Made by a program: the position numbers and the translations under genes. A model generated the notes under the pieces. It did no database searches. It worked only from the letters and a program-made list of their open reading frames with translations, and had not been told where the DNA came from. Positions 11,463 through 26,352 of a stretch of DNA of 60,000 nucleotides are shown piece by piece; position 1 is the first letter of the stretch; every line of letters starts with the position of its first letter. The DNA is from Zygnema cylindricum (taxonomy: Eukaryota; Streptophyta; Zygnematophyceae; Zygnematales; Zygnemataceae): NCBI GenBank assembly GCA_037447655.1, contig JBBHKE010001855.1, positions 298,001-358,000 of the forward strand. The letters are read 5' to 3'.

Positions 11463-11850
11463 CACCGGCAGCTGTACTTTTGCGTACGGAACTGAAATCT
11501 GATTGGTTCCGTACATCAGTAGATAGTGTCTGTGAGAGAGATAGGACTTAGAAAAATTAGAAGATAGGACCCTCTCTCCCAGAGAGCTTTTGTACAAAAG
11601 GTCAACTTTGACCCTCCATAACTTACTGCTCAAGGGAGCAAATTCAGAGATTCTTTTTGCTATCGACTCAAGGGAGTCTTGTCTTCAAAGGGTTAAAGTT
11701 GGTTAGAGTTTTTGTTTAACAAGGTGACAGTTATTTTTGCTGAAACACAAAGGGGTCAGGGTTATCCAAGAGGCTTTTTGGAAGCTGTCCACTTTGAGGA
11801 CTTATGGAGGTCTCAGAGTTTCAGGTTATGGGCCCACCCTCTAGGGTACC
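11463..11850 (+). mobile_element. Copia-7: LTR 3' part, primer-binding site and first gag codons
   Basis: 11463-11823 matches 4118-4478 of the Copia-1 LTR (GTACGGAAC hairpin, TGTGAGAGAGATAGGAC, GAGTTTCA end). It is followed by GGTTATGGGCCCACC (11824-11838) and CTCTAGGGTACC, the gag start context also seen in Copia-2. The rest of the element is missing and sequence like the Copia-6 LTR resumes at about 11857. This copy fixes the LTR end and primer-binding site of the family. Confidence 0.75.
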
Positions 11851-11856
11851 AAGTTT

Positions 11857-12345
11857 CAAACCCAAAGAGAAATGCCTAAAAGACTAGATCTATAGTGTAG
11901 GATATGTTACTCCAAATGACAGAGGTCTTTCAACCAAACAAGCATGTACAACAAACAAATCAAAGACAATAGAGCATAAAACTCACTGATCTCATTTCTT
12001 TAACTCGTGTAGAATGTACATTCTATATTGAATTGATCAATCCTAATTGAACAAAATACTCAAAAGATCTATAAAACATCTAAAAGATAAAGAAAACATT
12101 TAAAACGTATGTACATGGTTCACCTAAATATCTACTGACAAAAATCTAAGAACTTGGACCAAAATTGACAAGTAACAATATCTAGACCCAAAAAATCCGG
12201 GATGCTAATTTACATAAAGATAACTATCCAAATATATATTAAAAAATCCACACTAAACAAACCTAATATTGAATAGTTGGGGGTCCAAAATTATTCTAAG
12301 TCCTAGACTCAAATTCCTAAGACCTACTAAAGCTTATTTTTCAAT
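11857..12345. repeat. Second copy of the 10759-11290 block
   Basis: Sequence from AAACCCAAAGAGAAATGCC onward repeats 10759-11290 almost base for base, except for a deletion of roughly 40 bp (after GGGAT near 12203) and scattered substitutions. Both copies end in the same 40-bp satellite. Copia-7 lies between them. Confidence 0.8.
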
Positions 12346-13381
12346 AGCTAATAGTTAGTGTAATTTAGGTTACAATTCTTGTTAGCGCTAATAGTTTGTG
12401 TAAGTTAGATAACAATTCCTGTTAGCGCTTACAGTTTGTGTTTTATCATTAATAGTTTGCGTAAATTAGGTAACAATACCCGTTAGCGCTAACAGTTTGT
12501 GTAATTTAGATAACAATTCTTGTTATCGTTAACAGTTTGCGTAAATTAGGTAAATTTTCCTGTTAGCGCTAATAGTTTGTGTAATTTAGATAACAATTTT
12601 TGTTAGCACTAACAGTTTGTGTAAATTAGATAACAATTCTTGTTATTGCTAACAGTTTGCGTAAATAAGGTAAGAATTCCTCTTATCGCTAACAGATTTT
12701 GTAATTTTGATAATAATTCCTGTTAGCGCTAACAATTCATGTTAGTAAGATGACAATTCTTGGTAGGGCAAACAGTTTGTGTAATTTAGATATTATTTCT
12801 TGTTATCGCTAACAATTTGCGTATATTAGGTAAAAATTCCTGTAAGCGCTAACAGTTTGTGTAATTTAGATAACAATTCTTCTAAGCGCTAATAGTTTGT
12901 GTAAATTAGATAATAATTTGTTATCATTAACAGTTTCCATAAATAAGGTAACAAATCCTCTTATCGCTAATAGTTTGTGTAAGTTTGATAACAATTCTTG
13001 TTAGCGCTAACAGTTCCTATAAGCTAGATAACAATTCATGTTAGCGTTAACAGTTTGTGTTGTTTAGATAACATTTCGTGTTAGTGCTAAAATTTTATGT
13101 AAGTTAGATGACAATTCCTGTTATAGCTAACATTTTGCGTATTTTGGTGACTATTCATGTTAGCGCTAACAATTTGTGTAAGTTAGGTAACAAATCCTGT
13201 TAGCGCTAACAGTTTTTGTAATTTAGATAACAATTCTTGTTATCGCTAACAGTTTGTGTAATTTAGGTAACAATTCCTGATAGCGCTAACAGTTTGTGTA
13301 ATTTAGATAATATTTCTTGTTATCGCTAACAGTTTGCGTAAATTAGGTCAAAATTCTTGTTAGCGCTAACAGTTTGTGTTA
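12343..13381. repeat. 40-bp satellite, long block (about 26 units)
   Basis: The tandem unit is 40 bp, for example consecutive starts at 12482 and 12522: GTTAGCGCTAAC, then AGTTTGTGTAAT, then TTAGATAACAATTCTT. Units diverge by point changes and small indels, and the palindromic core is best preserved. The block runs directly into the GATA tract. No coding potential. Confidence 0.88.
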
Positions 13382-14485
<1,104 letters not shown>

Positions 14486-15332
14486 TGTTGTTTAGAGACA
14501 ATTGCTGGTATTGAAGATGAAGAAGAAGCAGTAGTAGTACTCATTGTAGAACAAAAGAAGAGAGGAAGCTTCCATAAATACCAATGGCAAAACAACATCT
14601 TTGACAGACAATAACTTTCAACACAGTGACACAATAGTCTTACAATTCTACCACAATGTAGATATCATACAAACGAACACACACATAAAATTTCACTTAA
14701 TTATGCTCAAAGATCAGTGAGATATTCAGAGGTGAATTTTCATAAAAACTGAGTGTACAGTTTTTCATATCATTTGTTCCTAATAAATAAATTCACTAAG
14801 TCCTACTTCTATATACTGAAACTACACTAAGTTTTACGAAGGCATTTCAGCCGTTCATCTAACAATCCAACACAACAAATACTGTGAGTATACTTGTGTA
14901 CTGAAGGTATGTCATAAACCACATTTTCAACACTAAACAACTAATTCACTACAGACAAAATTATGTTCTACCAAATATTTACACCTAAGTTCAAAGAACA
15001 AAAAGTGATAGTGATCTAGTCATGCCCCATCAGTATTTGTTGGTGGCGGCTGTCAGCCGTACGATTAGAGGATTTGGCACCGTAGATGTGACTTCACGAA
15101 GTCCCGTGGTCTTATCGAATTCCTGTACGTCCACGAAGGACATACTCACGCATTTCTCTCAACTGACAACGCGTGTCCCAAGTGTGAATGAACCGTGAAC
15201 TCCCAACTTCACAGTCACACTTATTTGGGTAAGTACTGAACCGAACTCAACAAAAATAATCTTAAGTCCTGAACAGCTCTCTCTCCCTCACAGCTGAGGC
15301 ATAGAGAGGACTAAAGCTTTCTAAAAACAACA
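14486..15332 (-). repeat. Copia-3 3' LTR
   Basis: This is an 847-bp direct repeat of 19406-20252 with scattered substitutions. Ends are TGTTG and CAACA on the coding strand. It begins directly after the polypurine tract. Confidence 0.9.
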
Positions 15333-15349
15333 CTCCCCTAAAGCTTTAG

Positions 15350-18300
15350 ACTCTGCTAGTCACTTAGTCCACATGCCTCTCTACAAAACTTCAATTTGGG
15401 TGCAGATAAGGGTTTCGTCATCATATCAGCCACCATTTCCTCATCCGGTAAATAACTAAACTTCAGGACTTTTCCCATCACCTTTTCTCTTACAAAATGT
15501 AGCTTACTATTAATGTGCTTACTCTTAAAGTGATGACTGGGATTAGATGCAATAGCGATTGCTGCCTGATTGTCACACCACACTATTTGTGGTCCAGATC
15601 GCATAAAGAGAAGCTCTTGGAGAAGAGACTTTACCCAAAGTAACTCCTTAACTGCCGAGCGGGCAGCCATGTACTCAGCTTTGATGGTAGAGTGAGCTGT
15701 TACCTTTTGAAGTTTGTTGCTCCAGCAGCAAGTTCCACTTCTGACCTTCAAAACCTATCCGGTGGTGGAGCGTTGGTTGGGCATGTCTTCGTAGCTCGCA
15801 TCGCTCTATGTATGAATTTTGACCTCCTCTCCACCGAGAGAGAGTCTAAGCTTTTGAGTTCCTACAAGATAGCGAAGATCTCTCTTTGTTGCCTCATAGT
15901 CCGACTTCCTCGGATTTTGCAAGCTTCGACTCAAGGCTCCAATTGCGGCTGCAATGTCTGGACGAGTACAATTTATGAAATAGATGAGGCCTCCGACAAT
16001 CTGCCTGTAAGGAATGGAGGACATAGAATCTGCCTCCCCTGAATCCAAAAAATCATCAACCAAAACACCACAATCCGTTTCCGTACCCTTCAACTTCTGC
16101 CTGAATTCCATAGGGGTGGCACTCCCCTTTGCTTCTGACATACCAAAATTTTCTAACATGTTCTAGATTGCTTCTTTCTGAGTTAGATAAATAATTTTTT
16201 GTTTCTTATCTCTTTTTACCTGAATTTCTAGAATATACTTAGCCTCACCCAAGTCCTTCATTTCAAACCGAGAATTCAGATCTGATTTATTTTATTAATT
16301 TCATTGATGGATTTGTTAATCAACAGCAAATCATCTACATATACTGCGACATAAATCAATCCATCCTCACCTTGCATTACATAGACTGAGTGATCTGAAC
16401 TGATCTTAGTAAAGCCAAGAATGGTTAAAAACTCATCTAACTTCAGGTTCCATTGTCTTGGAGCATGTTTCAGACCATACAAGGACTTCAACAGTTTACA
16501 GACCAGATTTTCTTTCCCTTTTCTGCATACATCTTTGGCTGCTTTATATAAATTACTTCTTCCAAATCATCATGCAATAAAGCCGTCTTAACGTCCATGT
16601 GATGCAATTCCAAATCCTCTATTGCAACAAGAGAGAGCAAAACTCTAACAGTAGGAAAGCAAACCACAGGAGAAAAGGTCTCTTCGTAATCAATTCCCTC
16701 CTTCTGACTTAATCCCTTAGCGACCAGTCTAGCTTTATATCTCTCAATTGTATTATCAGGATTCAATTTTAATTTGAAGACCCACTTACAACCGATAGCT
16801 TTCGGGTTCGGTGGGAGCTCCACAAGTTCCCAAGTTTGGGCTTCCATAATTGACTTTATCTCATCATTTGGAGCCGAGATCCAATGATCCTTTTCAGGAA
16901 CGGAAAAGGCTTCCTGAATAGTAAGCGGCTCCCCTATGCTTTCAAAAAAAGCACTCTCCACTCGGTCGCCTTGAAGGCAGCTGCTTTGCCTTCTTCCCCC
17001 GAGAAAATCTGACGCGAGAACTGTTGGTCCCCTAGTGTTCCGCAGAGGCCGTGTAGTGGTAGGAGCAGCTCCGAAAGTAGGATCTGACAGCCCAAAGACA
17101 TTCGGAAGAGAGGTAGAGGAAGTAGAGGGAGATGGATTAAAAGGTTCCTGCTCAAGAATGATATCCTCTTGTATTTTCTCATTCCTTCTACCTGCATCTA
17201 TACTAAAAACATCCACAGATCGACTCTCTTTTTTAATTTGAATATTCGTGGCTGTCTGAAGGCATGCTCTCTGGGGGTTATGCACTTTATATCCTGCTTA
17301 TTCATCATCATAGCCTAAGAAAACACCAGGTACAAATTTTGGACTAAGCTTCCAATTAGGAAGATTATCCAAGATAAAGCATTTGCTACCGAAGACTCTA
17401 AAATGACCAACATTTGGTTTTCTGCCTGTCCATACTTCATTAGGTGTTTTACCGTTAACAGCTTGGGTTTCTACTCTATTTCTGATGTAGGAAGCAGAAT
17501 GAAAAGCTTCTCCCCAAAACTTTGGATCCACACCTTTATCGGCCATCATAGAGCGAGCACATTCAGTCAAGGTTCGATTAAGTCTCTCGGCCACACCATT
17601 TTGTTCTGGTGTGTACGGAGAAGTAAATTCATGAGAGATGCTATTTTCTTTCAAGAAATCAGCAAAGTCATGGGATACATACTCTCCACCATTATCCGTC
17701 CGCAAAGCAAGAATAGATTTGCCGTGAAGTTTCTCCGCCCAGATTTTGTAGTGCTTAAAGTGAGTGAAGACTTCGCTCTTCTCTTTCATGAAGTATAAGC
17801 GACTCTACCGAAAGTAGTCGTCTGTAAAGGTAACAAAATAGCGGCTGCCACCAAGAGAGAGAACATTGGAAGGGCTGAAGACATCAGAGTGAATAATACC
17901 AAGGAGATCTGTGGCTCGATGATCAAAAACTTGTGGGAAGGGAAGCTTGTGAAGCTTTCCGAGAGCACAACCATTACAAACATGTTACTCTTTTTGACCG
18001 AGCTTGACTCCCTCTATCTTGTCATTCTTTAACATCTTAGAAAGTCTCTCATGATGCACAAGACCAAGTCTTTTATGCCACAAAACATTATCACATAGGA
18101 CACTGGAGTAAGCAAAATCAATTTTATTAGCCAGGTCCATGCGGTACAAAAAGTTTAGGCCTCTAGTTCCCACTAGAGCTACTCTTCCATCCTTGCTCAC
18201 TATTTTCTTGCCATTTTTCTGGAGAACCTCAAAGCCTTTCCTTTCAGGTACAGACGTAGAAAAAAAAAAATTCTTAAACTTTGGAACATACAAGACATCG

Positions 18301-19405
18301 TACAAAGTTCTCTTAACAACCTTTCCATCTATCACACAATCCAGATCTATATTTCCTTAGGCATTTGATTCAACAGCATAGCCACAAGCATAAAAGATCT
18401 GATATAAAGGAATATAAGACATCTCTTTAAACCAAGACTTGTTCCAGCACATGTGTGAAGAGCTGCCGGAATCCATTATCCATCCGAGGTCCTTTTCTCC
18501 TTCCATCATGTCGAGTTTGGCAAGAGCAAAGAACTCTTTGTCATCAGTTTTCGGAAAACTGGTCATATCAGGTTTTTCTTCCTCGATCTGCGTCTTCTCC
18601 TATTCCGTATCATCCACTGAAAACGCAACAATTTTATTCAAGAATCTTTGAGGAATAGAAGGTCCTGGTTGTCTCCATCCTTTCCGGAAGATACCTGTTT
18701 CAAAAGCTTTTATATACAAATGACAAGATGTGAAGGAGTGACCAACAGTATAGCAATAAACACATTTCTCAAGTTGGGGATTAAACTGATTCCCTTGATA
18801 TCTACTTTCTCTCTAAAATTGAGCAATGAAGGCTACAGCTGGTTTCCCAGATCCTAAAACTGTTTGAGTGGCTTCTTCTGACAAGATAAAATCTATAGCT
18901 GTTTGCAAATTCCAAAGAGGTTTGGACAATTTTTTCATTTCATCTGAGGCTCCTTTATATTCACTAGGTAGCCCCTTTAAGAGAATCATGGCTTGATGAT
19001 AAGGGGAGAAAGTCCCCCCAAAACATGCATTTTCTGAAATAACATTTGAAACCGATTAGTGTATTCCACCATGCTACCGCCTGTGTACTTATACTCATAG
19101 ATCTGACCAACAGTTATAATCTTATGCTGGTCACTAGCTCTAACATAAGAAGATTTCAAAGCATCTTACATATCTGATGCCTTTCTAACATTAATATATG
19201 TCATATGCAATTCTTTTGATATCATAAACTTCACTTAATGTAAATCTTGGTCATTTTTCTGATCAAAGCTGGCATCAGATTCTGCCAGGGATCCATTTAA
19301 CACATCAATAAGTTTCACTTGCTTAAGTAAGACTTAACCAAATCTGCCCAATACAGATATTCACGTCCGTCAAAGACTGGAATTCGTGAAGGCGGGCCCG
19401 TGACC
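15350..19405 (-). pseudogene. Copia-3 gag-pol (broken)
   Basis: Gag begins in the 5' LTR (ATG at 19464) and reads QQVTGPPSRIPVFDG across the LTR end, then breaks near 19315. Protease is around 18470 (MDSGSSSHMC, DSGSS variant). Pre-integrase (WHKRLGLVHHERL) is at 18335-17985, integrase with RTDNGGEY at 17789-17298, RT with RYKARLVAKGLSQ at 17285-16488, YVDDLL at 16491-16276, and RT end and RNase H at 16159-15806 and 15751-15356. Pieces are separated by stops and frameshifts, so no functional polyprotein is expected. Confidence 0.88.
19391..19405 (-). other. Copia-3 primer-binding site
   Basis: GGTCACGGGCCCGCC follows the LTR terminus CAACA with no gap. It is a diverged form of GGTTATGGGCCCACC found in the sister elements. 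Confidence 0.6.
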
Positions 19406-20964
<1,559 letters not shown>

Positions 20965-22217
20965 TGTTGTTGTACAAGAGTTGTAGGAGGAGGACCAGCA
21001 GTAGTAGTGGAAGTAGACATGGAAAACAGCAATAGCTATCAAGCACCTACTCAACAGCCAACTTTTAGCTTACACAAAACATGACTCACAAGGCCAATAT
21101 GTCTTAAATTTCTCCTAGTGATACACAACAAAGTAAACTGACAACTCCCAAAATTGGAGCCTAAACGACCCAGTAAACTATAAGATATGACTTATGGAAG
21201 TTTCCCAAAAACTGCCCTTGAAATGTCATAATCCCAAAACTGGATGATACAAAATTGTCTCAGTCCTAAACAATATACTTCCAGTGAGTATCTACTGGTC
21301 ACACTAATACGGGTGAATGTACAATAGTACTATCATGACTAACGACAAAGTATCCAGTCTGTACTTTACTGTACGGTGAGTACCTCCAAAACCCTAATTA
21401 CTACATGTCGTTAAATGAACAATGTAACACTATTATTTAGATCACATTAAACTTAACTTATTGTTTTTCCAAATATTCACACATATTATGAGTACAATTT
21501 ATGTTGCCGATGCTTAGTCAGCATCATCCGCAAAAGTCCAGATGAATGTTTATTCGAAAGTACAAACGTCCAGAGTGCGTACGGCGTACTCAGTCATTGT
21601 GGTCCCGCTTTAATCGCGTCCGTCAACTCTGTCTCGTTTCAACGATCTCCCTTTGATTATGTACACTACACTCCTAGATGTTCGGCTCGGTCTCCGCCCG
21701 TCAGATTCACCGAAACCGCACGTATGATTTTTGACACGTGTATGTGGATGTCGGCGCAACTCCGGAATACATGGATTAACTTCTTGTCGATACGTGTATC
21801 TGAGTGTTTTGTCACTTGTGGTCCCACGTGAATCACGCTTTGTGGTCCCACGTTAATCACGCTTTGTGGTCCCAGGTGAATCGCGTCCGTTGACACGAAT
21901 TGAATCAATGATCATAGCGTCGAACCGTACCATATATTTGTGGAATAATCGGTTCAGATTCCGTTCGTCCGATTCGGTGAATACAATCGACTCTTGCGTG
22001 ACGCGTGTAACTGAATGTCGGCGCCACTCCATATAATCTGCATACGTCTCTCTTGCCGACGCGTGTCCGTGTAAAAGTACAATACACTATATTGTACTTT
22101 TGCTACTGTAATACTATTTAAGGTAAGTACTACATCAAACAACTTAGAAAACATTATAAGTTATTTAAGTCTACTCTCACAGCCCTATCTATTGAAATAA
22201 ATATTTCCAATGCAACA
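20965..22217 (-). repeat. Copia-5 3' LTR
   Basis: Direct repeat of 26353-27561. It contains a hairpin of AAAAGTACAATA with TATTGTACTTTT (about 22073-22101) and tandem copies of a GTGGTCCCACGT(G/T)AATC motif near 21820-21890 that are reduced in the other LTR, accounting for part of the length difference. Confidence 0.88.
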
Positions 22218-22239
22218 CTCCCCTAAATATTTAGACTTA

Positions 22240-25200
22240 GTCACTCACCTAGTGCAATGGCTTCTTTGCAAAACTGCAACTTAGGAGGAGGAAGGGCTCT
22301 AGTTAACATGTCAGCCACCATCTCCTCATCCGGTAAGTAACACAATTTAATCACTTTTGTAAGCACCTTTTCTCTGACAAAGTGTATTCTAACATCCATG
22401 TGTTTGCTTTTAAAATAATGACTGGGGTTAGAGGGAATTGCAATAGCTGCGTGGTTGTCACACCATGTTGACTGACGACCTGTTTGCATATACCCAAGTT
22501 CTTGTAAATAGACTTAACCCCTAAGAGTTCCTTGAGGGCGAAAGCTGCTCCCATGTATTCTGACTCCATTGTGGATTGGGTTGTAACGTTTTGTAGTTTG
22601 CTACTCCAGCAACAAGTTCCATCTCTTATCTTAAGAACAAAACTAGTTGTAGATTTCCGGCTTGGCATATCTCCATAGCTAGCGTCGCTCCACGCCTATA
22701 TTTTCACTTCTCCTCCTCCGAGTATAAGCTTAAGATTTCGAGTTCCTGCAAGATATCTTAACACCCTTTTTGTTGCTTCCCAGTCTGCCTTTTTAGGATT
22801 ATGCGGACTTCTACTCAAGACCCCCACAGCTGCTGCAATATCAGGTCTTATACAATTTATAAAATATATAAGACTTCCAACTACTTGTCTATATAGCTTT
22901 GAAGCCATAAACTCCTCCTCCCCTGAATCTAAACACTCACACACCATTATGCATGTATCTGAATCCCTTCGTTTCAATTTCTGCCTAAATTCCATGGGAG
23001 TTATAGATCCCTTTACATTTTTTATTTCAAATCTTTCCAACATGTTAGCTATTGCTTCTTTCTGAGTCAACATAATCAGCCTTTTCTTTCTGTCACTTTC
23101 TACCTGTATTCCTATATATACTTGGCCTCACCGAGGTCCTTCATCTCAAACCTAGACCCTAAAGCCGCTTTAATGTGGTTTATGTCATCCATTGACTTAC
23201 TTAATAATAATAAGTCATCCACCTATACAGCTGTGTATAGTATCCCATCCTTCCCTTGTAAGACATATACCGAATGATCTATGCTAATTCTCTTAAATTC
23301 CAGCCTAGTCAAAAACTAATCTAACTTCAAATTCCACTAACGTAGGGTTTGTTTTAGCCCATACAAAGATTTCATCAATTTACACAATAATTCTTCCTTT
23401 CCCTTTCAACATACATATCAGGTTGTTTCATATAAATGGTTTCTTCTAACTTTCCATGCAAGAAGGTCGTTTTAACATCTTTTTGATGGTTTTCCATATT
23501 CTCTATTGCCGCTAGATTTAGCAAAAAAATTACTGTAGGAAATCTAACAACTAGAAAGATGGTTTCTTCAAAGTCAATACGTTCTTTTTGATTGAACCCT
23601 TTGGCCACTAATCTGGCCTTATACCTTTCAATGGTATTGTCCGGGTTCAACCTCACCTTGAAAACCCATTTGCTTTTGATTGCTTTTCTGCCCGGAGGAA
23701 GATCCGCCCGCTCCCATGTTTATGCCTCCATAATAGACTTCATTTCATCGTTTGCCGCCTCAATCCACTAATTTCTTTTAGGTGATGAGAAGGCCTCCTG
23801 GAACGTTTGAGGCTCCTCTGTAGGTGCACAAAAAACAAAGTGAGAGCTTGCTTGCAAACGGCTGCTAGATCTTTTCCACCCCGGAAATTTTGAGGCTGAA
23901 ATCATCGGCAGTCTCTGATTTTTTTGTTTTGTTTGAACTGTAACTTGAGTTGGTACTAAATGCGTAGTAGTTCCTTCCGGCTTAGTTGTAGCTTGTGGTG
24001 AAGTTTCCTTTGAATGCCCTAGAGGAACTGAAGGAAGAGATGTCCCACTTGCCGGTGGAAAGTACACTCGCTTCGTATGGTGAAAAATGACATATTCATG
24101 TTTTTTTTTTGCCGGTTGATCTGGTACTTGAAAAAGTTCAGCCGAATCATGTTCATCTTTAATCGGGATATTCCTAGAGATAATCACTTTCTGTTCAACA
24201 AATTCAAAAACTCTATATCCTTTCGCATTATTATCACACCCCATGAAAATCCCAGGTATGCCTTTAGCCTCCATTTTCCATCTATCCTGTGAAGAATCTA
24301 AAATAAAACACTTGCTGCCAAAGATCTTAAAGTGACTAACATCAGGTTTTTCTCCTAACCAAAGCTCATAAGGTGTAGTGCTAACAAATCTAGAAGCAAT
24401 TTTATTTTTAATATAAACCGCACAGTTAAGTGCTTCAGCCCAGAATTTCAAATCTAGCCTTTTATCTGCAAGCATGGACCGAGCACTCTTTGTCACAATC
24501 CTATTTAATCTCTCAGAAACACCATTCTATTTTAATGTATATAGAATTGTAAGATTGTGACTGATACCTTCCTGAATGAGAAATTTTTCGAATTTCTTTG
24601 ATGTGTATTCTCCACGTTGTCCGATCTCAGCGCCAATATTGGAACTTCATGAAGCTTTTCTACCCACGCTTTGTAGTGTTTGAAGTGAGTAAACAATTCA
24701 GTTTTATGTTGCATGAAGTAAAATTTGGTGTACCTAGAGTAGTCATCTGTAAATGTGACCATATAGTGGACGCCTCCAGCCAAAGCCACCTGTGAAGGAC
24801 CGAGAACATCAAAATGTATTAGTTGCAGAACTTTTTCCGATTTGTGGTCTGTTTCCAGTGAAAATGGCAATATGTGGAACTAGCCAAGTGAACAGCCATC
24901 ACATCATTGTATAGGATGAGAGGTGAGAGAAACTCCATAAACTTTTCCCGAATTCACCATTTTTCTTAGACTATCATAATTCATGTGTCCTAATCTTTTA
25001 TGCCACAACTCATTATCAGATTGGACACTTAATTAGAGAACATCATTTTTTTTATATTCAGCCATGTCCATTAGGTACATTTTGCTACCATCTCTAGTTC
25101 TTGTTACTGATACTTTTCCTTCCTTGCTAACAACTTGTCTATTTGCTTTTAGAATGACTTCAAAGACTTTGCTTTCCACCAATGAGGTAGAGAAAAGATT

Positions 25201-26352
25201 CTATTTAAAGTTTGGAACATACAAAACATTGTGAAGAGTTCTTTCTACCGACTTTCCCCCCACATCTACCATTAAAGATACATCACCCTAAGATGAGGTT
25301 TGAACACTCATCCCACAAGCATAATATATACTCCTTGGAGTCGTTTGCTGCAGATTTGTAAAAGTCGCATTGTTCCAACACATGTGGGCCGATGCTCCCG
25401 TGTCAATGATCCATCCTGCATCTTTGGGACCCTCCATCGCTGCCGCAATAGCAAATAACTTCGCTTCCTCTTGCTCATTGAAGCTCGGAGACTCATCTGC
25501 ATCAGTTGCAAAATTTGAAAAGAGATCTTTTCCATTAGTAAGATTTCCAGAAAAGCCTCTGTGATATTGGCTTTGCTGCCAACTCGGCCTGTATTAACTT
25601 GTCTTATTAGCCTTTTTCAGCTTAGGAAAATACCTGTATCCAAGACCCTTCTCAGAACAATAGAAAAACGCAGCAGATCATTGTCTATTTGCCCTCTGAT
25701 TAAACTGATTCTGATTCTGGTTAAACTAATTCCTATTTCGATTAAACTGTGATCTTTTGTCAAAGTCTGTTGTAAAAGCTTCAACCTTTCCTCCTCCTTC
25801 AAGGAGTTTAGTATTAGACTCTTCCTCAAATATAAGTTTGTATGCTAATTGAAAAGACCAGCTAGCTTTATCATGACTCTTCAACTGAGAAGACACACCT
25901 TTCATGCTACTAGGAAGTCCTCTAATAAGCAAAGCAACCTGTTGAAACTCAAGAAATGACCCTCCAGCCGAAGAGAGTGCATCAATAAGTCACGAAAGTT
26001 ATCACAATACTCGACCATAGTTCCCCACGAGTATTTTTACCCCCAAATTTTTCCAGCCACCAAGAGCTCCTCTTGGAATTTCCCTTTCTCAAAAGCAGAT
26101 TTCAGTGATGTCCAAATCTCCTTCGCCTTCTTCATTTTCGGACAAGACATGACCAGATTTTCTGAAATACAAAGAATTAGATTGTTCCTTTCCATTGAAT
26201 TTTTTTTCTCCCAACTTGGATCTGTTTCATCAAGAGAGCCATCCAAGACCCCCAATAAGTCAACAGTTTCAAACGAAGATTCAACCATCGCCGCCCAATA
26301 CACATACTTTTGGCCATTGAAGATAGGAATTCTTGACGAAAGGCCCATAACC
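22240..26352 (-). pseudogene. Copia-5 gag-pol (broken)
   Basis: Gag starts in the LTR (ATG at 26411 or 26423) and is open to 26037 across QQVMGLSSRIPIFNG. Further gag is at 25932-25617. Integrase pieces are 24870-24532 and 24496-23768, RT 23656-23375 (RYKARLVAKGFNQ), RT/RNase H 23073-22696 and 22668-22241. The Tyr of the catalytic YVDD motif is a TAG (23223-23225), besides several other stops and frameshifts. It is inactive as a coding unit. Confidence 0.88.
26341..26352 (-). other. Copia-5 primer-binding site
   Basis: GGTTATGGGCCT follows the LTR end GAACAACA directly, matching 11 bases of the initiator tRNA-Met anticodon-arm complement before diverging. Confidence 0.65.

Noticed and set aside
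12343-13381. CRISPR-like array
   Set aside because: Units are contiguous 40-bp tandem repeats without unique spacers, in a plant nuclear context; it is a satellite.
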